16,676 bases of DNA from CAYVDB01 sp964450705 (GTDB taxonomy: Bacteria; Patescibacteriota; Minisyncoccia; Phycocordibacterales; Zambryskibacteraceae). The notes beneath the pieces are model-generated. The model saw nothing but the letters and a program-made list of their open reading frames with translations, made no database searches and was not told the DNA's origin. Location: assembly GCA_964450705.1 (NCBI GenBank), contig CAYVDB010000015.1:1-16676 (forward strand). Direction: 5' to 3'. The position numbers were made by a program, and so were the translations under genes. Below, one piece after another: positions 12,824 through 16,676 of the stretch; position 1 is the first letter of the stretch, and every line of letters begins with the position of its first letter.

Positions 12824-13657
12824 ATGAAAGGTAGCGGAGAAATCTATATTGTAAAAGCCAGTGGAGAACGTGAGGTTTTTGATAAATCTAAACTTGAGAA
12901 CTCGCTTCTGCGGGCAGGAGCCGACCATGAAACTGTAGACGAAATAGTTAACCATGTCGCTTTAGAGCTTAAAGATGGTATGTCTACATCTCAAATCTAT
13001 AAGCATGCTTTTTTTCTGCTTAATAAAAAACAGAAACCTATTGCGACCCGATATTCGTTACGTAGAGCAATTACAGACCTTGGGCCTTCAGGGTTTCCTT
13101 TTGAGGATTTTATTGCTCATATTTTGCGAGAAAAGGGATATAAAGCGCTTACTGGCCAAGTGGTAATGGGCGGTTGCGTGGAACACGAGGTTGACATCGT
13201 TGCATGGAATGAAAACAAGCTCATTATGGCTGAGGCTAAGTTTCATAATGAGCTTGGCATTCGGTCTGATCTAAAGGTTGCTCTTTATGTTAAAGCGCGC
13301 ATGGATGATCTTTCGGGGAATGTTTATTTTTATGATAAAGAGCGTAAGGTTGATGAAGGTTGGCTTATTACCAATACTAAGTTTACTTCAACTGCAATTC
13401 ATTATGCAGAGGGTAAGGGGCTAATCCTTATTGGGTGGAATTATCCTAAGCGTGGCAATTTGCAAGATATGATTATTGATAGCGGCCTGCATCCTCTCAC
13501 GTGTCTTGAGACACTATCTCTTGCCCAAAAGAAGATGCTTCTTTCTCGTGGGGTTGTCCTCTGTAAGACTCTTAAGGAGGATCGATCAATATTAGCCTCT
13601 CTTGGGATTAATGAAGAAAAGTCCCAAAGAATATTTAATGAAATTAATTCTCTCTAA
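12824..13657 (+). CDS. ATP-cone / PD-(D/E)XK endonuclease fusion protein (Mrr-like)
   Basis: A 277-residue fusion. Residues about 5-90 form an ATP-cone, the nucleotide-sensing domain of NrdR and class I/III ribonucleotide reductases: IYIVKASGEREVFDKSKLENSLLRAG, then ALELKDGMSTSQIYKHAFFLL and the closing ATRYSLRRAITDLGPSG. Residues about 92-200 form a restriction-endonuclease-like fold: FEDFIAHILREKGY, HEVDIVAWNENKLIMAEAKFHN with candidate catalytic D124, E137 and K139 (D...ExK), typical of Mrr-type nucleases. Residues about 222-277 resemble a helix-hairpin-helix DNA-binding tail. The arrangement suggests a DNA nuclease whose activity or oligomer state responds to ATP/dATP. It leads an operon; the next ATG lies 6 bases after its stop. 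The domain calls are confident; the biological role is not known and no methyltransferase is adjacent. Confidence 0.85.
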   Translation: MKGSGEIYIVKASGEREVFDKSKLENSLLRAGADHETVDEIVNHVALELKDGMSTSQIYKHAFFLLNKKQKPIATRYSLRRAITDLGPSGFPFEDFIAHILREKGYKALTGQVVMGGCVEHEVDIVAWNENKLIMAEAKFHNELGIRSDLKVALYVKARMDDLSGNVYFYDKERKVDEGWLITNTKFTSTAIHYAEGKGLILIGWNYPKRGNLQDMIIDSGLHPLTCLETLSLAQKKMLLSRGVVLCKTLKEDRSILASLGINEEKSQRIFNEINSL

Positions 13658-13663
13658 ACCTTG

Positions 13664-14461
13664 ATGTCTCCGTATTCTTTGAAAACAAGGAACCTTTTCG
13701 AATCTGACTCAAAAAAGCCATTTAAGCTTTCGCGTTCTAAGATTGATCTATTCAAACAATGTAAACGATGTTTCTATCTTGATCGGCGCTTTGGGCTTTC
13801 TCGACCAGACGGGCCTCCGTTTACGCTGAATGTCGCTGTTGATCATCTTTTGAAGAAAGAATTTGATGTGCATAGACGAGAAGAGACGGCGCATCCGTTG
13901 ATGGAAAAGTATGGTGTAGATGCTATTCCTTTTTCTCATCCAGACATTGATATTTGGAGGGAAAATTTTGTTGGAGTCCAGTATACCCACGAGGAAACAA
14001 ATATGGTCATTACTGGGGCTGTTGACGATGTTTGGGTGAATCCAAAAGGGGAACTTATAGTGGTTGACTACAAAGCAACTGCGAAGGATGGAGAAATTAC
14101 CCTTGAGGATACTCCATGGCATAACCAATATCGCCGACAAATGGAAGTTTACCAGTGGCTTCTTAAACAGAAAGGTTTCCCTGTATCAAATACTGGTTAC
14201 TTTGTTTATGTAAATGGGAAAAAGGATAGAGCTTCTTTCGATGGAAAGCTCGAATTTGATGTGAAGATAATTTCATATACAGGAGATGATTCTTGGATTT
14301 CTGATACTTTATCTAATATAAAAAAAGTTCTTGATGACGATCGTATACCAAGTGCTGATGAGGGTTGTGACTATTGCGGGTATATTGATGCCTATTTGAA
14401 AGTTTTAAAGGGCTCAGCGCAAAAACAAAAAAAAGAGAAGGATAGCGGAACTTTGTTCTAA
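13664..14461 (+). CDS. RecB/Cas4-like PD-(D/E)XK nuclease with putative Fe-S cysteines
   Basis: A 265-residue nuclease of the PD-(D/E)XK superfamily. The ATG at 13664 is preferred over the TTG at 13661, which adds only one residue. Counted from that TTG, motifs are KLSRSKIDLFKQCKRCFYLD (22-41), GAVDDVW with the first catalytic Asp (D122/D123), VVDYKAT with D136 and K138, and the RecB-type QMEVYQWLL (Q160, Y164). Cysteines 34 and 37 near the N-terminus and CDYCGY (236-241) near the C-terminus bracket the fold as in Cas4 and AddB-like nucleases, where such cysteines hold a 4Fe-4S cluster, although the spacing (two plus two) differs from Cas4's one plus three. It lies between the ATP-cone nuclease and the uracil-DNA glycosylase, suggesting DNA end processing. 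There is no CRISPR array or cas gene nearby, so it is not called Cas4. Confidence 0.82.
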   Translation: MSPYSLKTRNLFESDSKKPFKLSRSKIDLFKQCKRCFYLDRRFGLSRPDGPPFTLNVAVDHLLKKEFDVHRREETAHPLMEKYGVDAIPFSHPDIDIWRENFVGVQYTHEETNMVITGAVDDVWVNPKGELIVVDYKATAKDGEITLEDTPWHNQYRRQMEVYQWLLKQKGFPVSNTGYFVYVNGKKDRASFDGKLEFDVKIISYTGDDSWISDTLSNIKKVLDDDRIPSADEGCDYCGYIDAYLKVLKGSAQKQKKEKDSGTLF

Positions 14462-14468
14462 AATTGTA

Positions 14469-15086
14469 ATGAGTACAAAATATGATCAGATGAAACAAGT
14501 TCGAGACGAAGTTCTAGAACTTTCTGTATCTCCTCTATATAAGTTTCGGATTGAGAACAAAAATTTTCCAGTTATTGGAGAGGGAGATCATGATTCTCCT
14601 TTAGTATTTGTGGGTGAAGCTCCTGGAAAAAATGAAGCAGAGACTGGAAGGCCATTTTGCGGTCGATCAGGCCAAGTTCTTGATGAGCTTTTAAATTCAA
14701 TCGAGGTCTCTCGTGAGAAGGTATATATTACAAACATTGTAAAAGATCGACCACCCCAGAATCGGGATCCTTCTCCTCAAGAAATAGAGATTTACGGACC
14801 ATTTCTTGACCGACAAATTGAAATTATAAAACCAAAAGTCATCGCAACGCTCGGGCGTTTTTCAATGGCTTATTTAATGAACAGATATGGGTTAGCTGAT
14901 TCTATAGAGTCTATTTCTGTAAATCATGGAAAAATATTTGAAGGAAAGACTTCTTTTGGAATCGTCTATATTATCCCTCTCTATCACCCAGCCGTTGCTG
15001 TTTATAATGCCCGTATGCTCCCAGTTTTGAAAGAGGATTTCGCTGTGCTCAAAACATACCTGGGCCAAGCCCGAAAAGACTTATAG
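14469..15086 (+). CDS. Uracil-DNA glycosylase, family 4/5-like, without the Fe-S cysteines
   Basis: A 205-residue glycosylase that should remove uracil from DNA. Motif A is VFVGEAPGKNEAETGRPFCG (46-65), the family 'GEaPG..Ed..G.PFvG', and motif B is LYHPAVAVYN (171-180) with H173. NIVKDRPPQNRDP (89-101) and ATLGRFSMAYL (126-136) also match. Family 4 enzymes bind a 4Fe-4S cluster through four cysteines (CxxC near the N-terminus, VVKC, and one about 16 residues later). Here the equivalent positions are L18, S21, D93 and Y109; the only cysteine in the protein is C64 in motif A. The cluster is therefore absent while the catalytic motifs remain. It is the last gene of the nuclease operon, 7 bases after the RecB-like gene. 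Activity on uracil is inferred. Confidence 0.9.
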   Translation: MSTKYDQMKQVRDEVLELSVSPLYKFRIENKNFPVIGEGDHDSPLVFVGEAPGKNEAETGRPFCGRSGQVLDELLNSIEVSREKVYITNIVKDRPPQNRDPSPQEIEIYGPFLDRQIEIIKPKVIATLGRFSMAYLMNRYGLADSIESISVNHGKIFEGKTSFGIVYIIPLYHPAVAVYNARMLPVLKEDFAVLKTYLGQARKDL

Positions 15087-15098
15087 GAATTCATGGTA

Positions 15099-15104
15099 TA
15101 TAAT
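15099..15104 (+). promoter_or_regulatory. -10 box giving a leaderless start for the 83-residue membrane protein
   Basis: A perfect TATAAT at 15099-15104 is followed by six bases and then the ATG at 15111, the distance at which transcription normally begins. It lies inside the longer reading frame from 15093, which argues against that upstream start. No convincing -35 box is seen. Confidence 0.65.
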
Positions 15105-15110
15105 CCGACT

Positions 15111-15362
15111 ATGACAATAATTCCCGCATATATTTTAGTTATTTCTTCTGTTTTTGAGCTAGTGGGGGCTATTCTTATTGCCTTGGTGGTGTTGGGGGTA
15201 CATTCTCGAATTATTAAGGAGCACAAAATTGATGAGGTTGTATTAAAAAGCATGAGAAGAGAGAAAGTTTTTGTATATCTTGGCGTAATATTTCTTGTCC
15301 TGAGCTTCTTATTAGAGACATTTATTCGTGTATCTCAAGGAATGTCTGGGGTATATATATAG
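15111..15362 (+). CDS. Small two-helix membrane protein, 83 residues
   Basis: I do not recognise a named family. The frame is open from an ATG at 15093, but the consensus -10 box lies between that codon and the ATG at 15111, so 15111 is chosen. The protein begins MTIIPAYILVISSVFELVG and has two hydrophobic helices (about 5-30 and 53-72) joined by a charged loop with IKEHKIDEVVLKSMRREK. The orientation is predicted with both ends outside the cytoplasm, by the positive-inside rule. The alaS start codon follows the TAG by 2 bases, so the two are transcribed together and alaS translation is probably coupled. Whether the pairing with alaS has meaning beyond sharing a promoter is unknown. Confidence 0.65.
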   Translation: MTIIPAYILVISSVFELVGAILIALVVLGVHSRIIKEHKIDEVVLKSMRREKVFVYLGVIFLVLSFLLETFIRVSQGMSGVYI

Positions 15363-15364
15363 CA

Positions 15365-16676
15365 ATGGAATCAACTGAAATAAGAAAAAGATTTCTAAAC
15401 TTTTTTGAAAAAAGGGGGCATGCAGTTATCCCTTCCAGTTCACTTGTCCCTGAAAATGATCCTTCGGTTCTCTTCACGACTGCGGGAATGCAACCTCTGG
15501 TTCCGTATCTTTTAGGGCAGCCTCATCCAAAAGGTAAACGCCTTGTTAACGTGCAAAAATGTGTAAGAACGGGCGATATCGATGATATAGGGGACAACCG
15601 TCATCTTACTTTTTTCCAAATGATGGGGAACTGGTCTTTAGGAGATTATTTTAAGAAAGAAGCTATTACCTGGAGCTACGAACTCCTTACTTCTAAAGAA
15701 GAAGGTTTTGGCCTTGATCCACAAAGACTTTACATTACTGTATTTGAGGGCGATGAAAATGCTCCAAAAGATGAAGAATCATTAGAGATTTGGAAATCTC
15801 TTGGTATTAAAGAGTCTCGTATCTATGCTTTGGGCGTAGATGATAACTGGTGGAGCCCTGGAGATAATGGCCCTTGTGGCCCTGATACAGAGATGTTCTA
15901 CGATCTGACTGGGGGGCTCGGAGATCTTTCAAAAGAAGAATTCCTTGAGGCTGTAAAAAGAGAGGATCTTGTAGAAATTTGGAACGATGTGTTCATGGAA
16001 TATGAGAAAAAAGATGGAAAGGTAATAGGGAAACTGCCTGTCCAGAACGTCGATACAGGTGCTGGGCTTGAGCGCATTACTGCTGTGTTGCAAGAAAAGA
16101 ATACAGCTTATGAAACAGATTTATTTCTGCCAATTATTGAAAACATTAGGGCAATTTCAGAAGTCAGAAATCAAAAAGCTGAAAGAATAGTTGCTGATCA
16201 TATTAGAACCGCTGTGTTTATGATTGCTGATGGAGTTGTCCCATCAAATACAGATAGGGGGTACATTCTTCGGAGAATTATTAGAAGAGCAATTCGATTT
16301 CAGAAACTGTTGAAATCAAGAGAGCCTCTTAGCACGTTATCTTCTATTGTTTTTAATATTTATGAAGATCTCTATCCGGAATTACTAATCAATAGTGTTC
16401 ACATTAGTACTGTGATACAGCAAGAAGAAGTAAAATTTAAAAAGACGCTTGAGTCTGGCCTAAAGGAGTTTGAAAAAGGAACAGACCCTTTTATCCTTTT
16501 TTCATCATATGGTTTTCCGATAGAGCTAACAGAAGAGTTAGCCCAAGAAAAAGGACTTATTATTAATCGAGAAGATTTTAATAAGAAGATGGAGGAACAC
16601 CAAAATCTTTCCAGAACTTCTTCTGCGGGGATGTTTAAAGGCGGGCTTGCAAATCATAGTGAAAAAACAATAAGAC
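15365..16676 (+). CDS. alaS: Alanyl-tRNA synthetase, N-terminal 437 residues (3' end outside window)
   Basis: A class II synthetase that charges tRNA-Ala. The frame is open from the ATG at 15365 to the window edge; a full gene would run further. Visible features: STEIRKRFLNFFEKRGHAVIPSSSLVP at the N-terminus (residues 3-29), TTAGMQPLVPYLLGQPHP, VQKCVRTGDIDDIGDNRHLTFFQMMGNWSLGDYFKKEA (motif 2 region), DDNWWSPGDNGPCGPDTEMFYD, NVDTGAGLERI (motif 3 region) and the tRNA-recognition helices with DHIRTAVFMIADGVVPSNTDRGYILRRIIRRAIR. The visible part ends with SSAGMFKGGLANHSEKTIR, just before the editing domain. All class II catalytic blocks are intact. It starts 2 bases after the small membrane protein and has no Shine-Dalgarno sequence. 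The identification is certain; whether the editing and C-Ala domains are present cannot be seen. Confidence 0.97.
   Translation, partial: MESTEIRKRFLNFFEKRGHAVIPSSSLVPENDPSVLFTTAGMQPLVPYLLGQPHPKGKRLVNVQKCVRTGDIDDIGDNRHLTFFQMMGNWSLGDYFKKEAITWSYELLTSKEEGFGLDPQRLYITVFEGDENAPKDEESLEIWKSLGIKESRIYALGVDDNWWSPGDNGPCGPDTEMFYDLTGGLGDLSKEEFLEAVKREDLVEIWNDVFMEYEKKDGKVIGKLPVQNVDTGAGLERITAVLQEKNTAYETDLFLPIIENIRAISEVRNQKAERIVADHIRTAVFMIADGVVPSNTDRGYILRRIIRRAIRFQKLLKSREPLSTLSSIVFNIYEDLYPELLINSVHISTVIQQEEVKFKKTLESGLKEFEKGTDPFILFSSYGFPIELTEELAQEKGLIINREDFNKKMEEHQNLSRTSSAGMFKGGLANHSEKTIR

Noticed and set aside
13664..14461. Calling this nuclease Cas4
   Set aside because: Two-plus-two cysteine spacing differs from Cas4, and no CRISPR repeats or other cas genes are present.
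15093..15110. Upstream ATG at 15093 for the small membrane protein
   Set aside because: The consensus TATAAT lies downstream of it, so a transcript from that promoter would not contain this codon.
1..16676. tRNA, rRNA, CRISPR arrays, insertion sequences and riboswitches
   Set aside because: I looked through the intergenic stretches, all shorter than 300 bases, and found only promoters, leaders and terminators. No cloverleaf-like sequence, repeat array or transposase was seen.

Overview
The window reads as a chromosomal segment of a Candidate Phyla Radiation bacterium (Patescibacteria, most likely a Parcubacteria/Paceibacteria-type genome). This is inferred from several things together: compact genes all on the + strand, low-to-moderate GC, many starts without a Shine-Dalgarno (SD) sequence just after a -10 box, and protein types typical of that group. 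Those types are a DUF5671 membrane protein with a pilin-like tail, a sigma region 4/HARE-HTH protein, an N-terminal module usually paired with type IV secretion/HerA-like ATPases, and many tiny membrane proteins. No rRNA or tRNA gene is present to confirm the placement.

Layout. (1) 1-1943: a tight operon with the end of a glucose-6-phosphate isomerase, a ROK sugar kinase that lacks the usual zinc-binding cysteines, a 75-residue unknown and a flavodoxin-fold NAD(P)H oxidoreductase. (2) 1952-3221: a self-contained, GC-rich single-gene unit with a strong promoter, a leader with a 22-codon upstream ORF, an SD sequence, a DGQHR-domain (DndB-like) protein and a terminator. (3) 3248-9144: separately promoted housekeeping genes, namely YchF ATPase, a DUF5671/pilin-like membrane protein with terminator, leucyl-tRNA synthetase, and a sigma-region-4/HARE-HTH regulator with terminator. 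(4) 9142-11417: a membrane-anchored protein resembling the ATPase-less front half of a CPR conjugation-type ATPase system, then MltG. (5) 11406-11669: a second small SD-bearing unit encoding a 56-residue membrane protein, again with its own promoter and terminator. (6) 11696-12778: the tRNA thiolase MnmA. (7) 12786-15086: a DNA-processing operon of an ATP-cone/PD-(D/E)XK nuclease fusion, a RecB/Cas4-like nuclease with four cysteines, and a family-4-like uracil-DNA glycosylase that has lost all four iron-sulfur cysteine positions. (8) 15099-16676: a leaderless small membrane protein followed by alanyl-tRNA synthetase, which runs off the window.

Most genes are standard upper-glycolysis, translation and cell-wall functions. 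The parts least explained by known systems are the three-gene nuclease/glycosylase operon, the two SD-plus-promoter-plus-terminator single-gene units that differ from the rest of the window, and the split-off T4SS-like module. All family assignments come from reading motifs by eye; no database search was possible.
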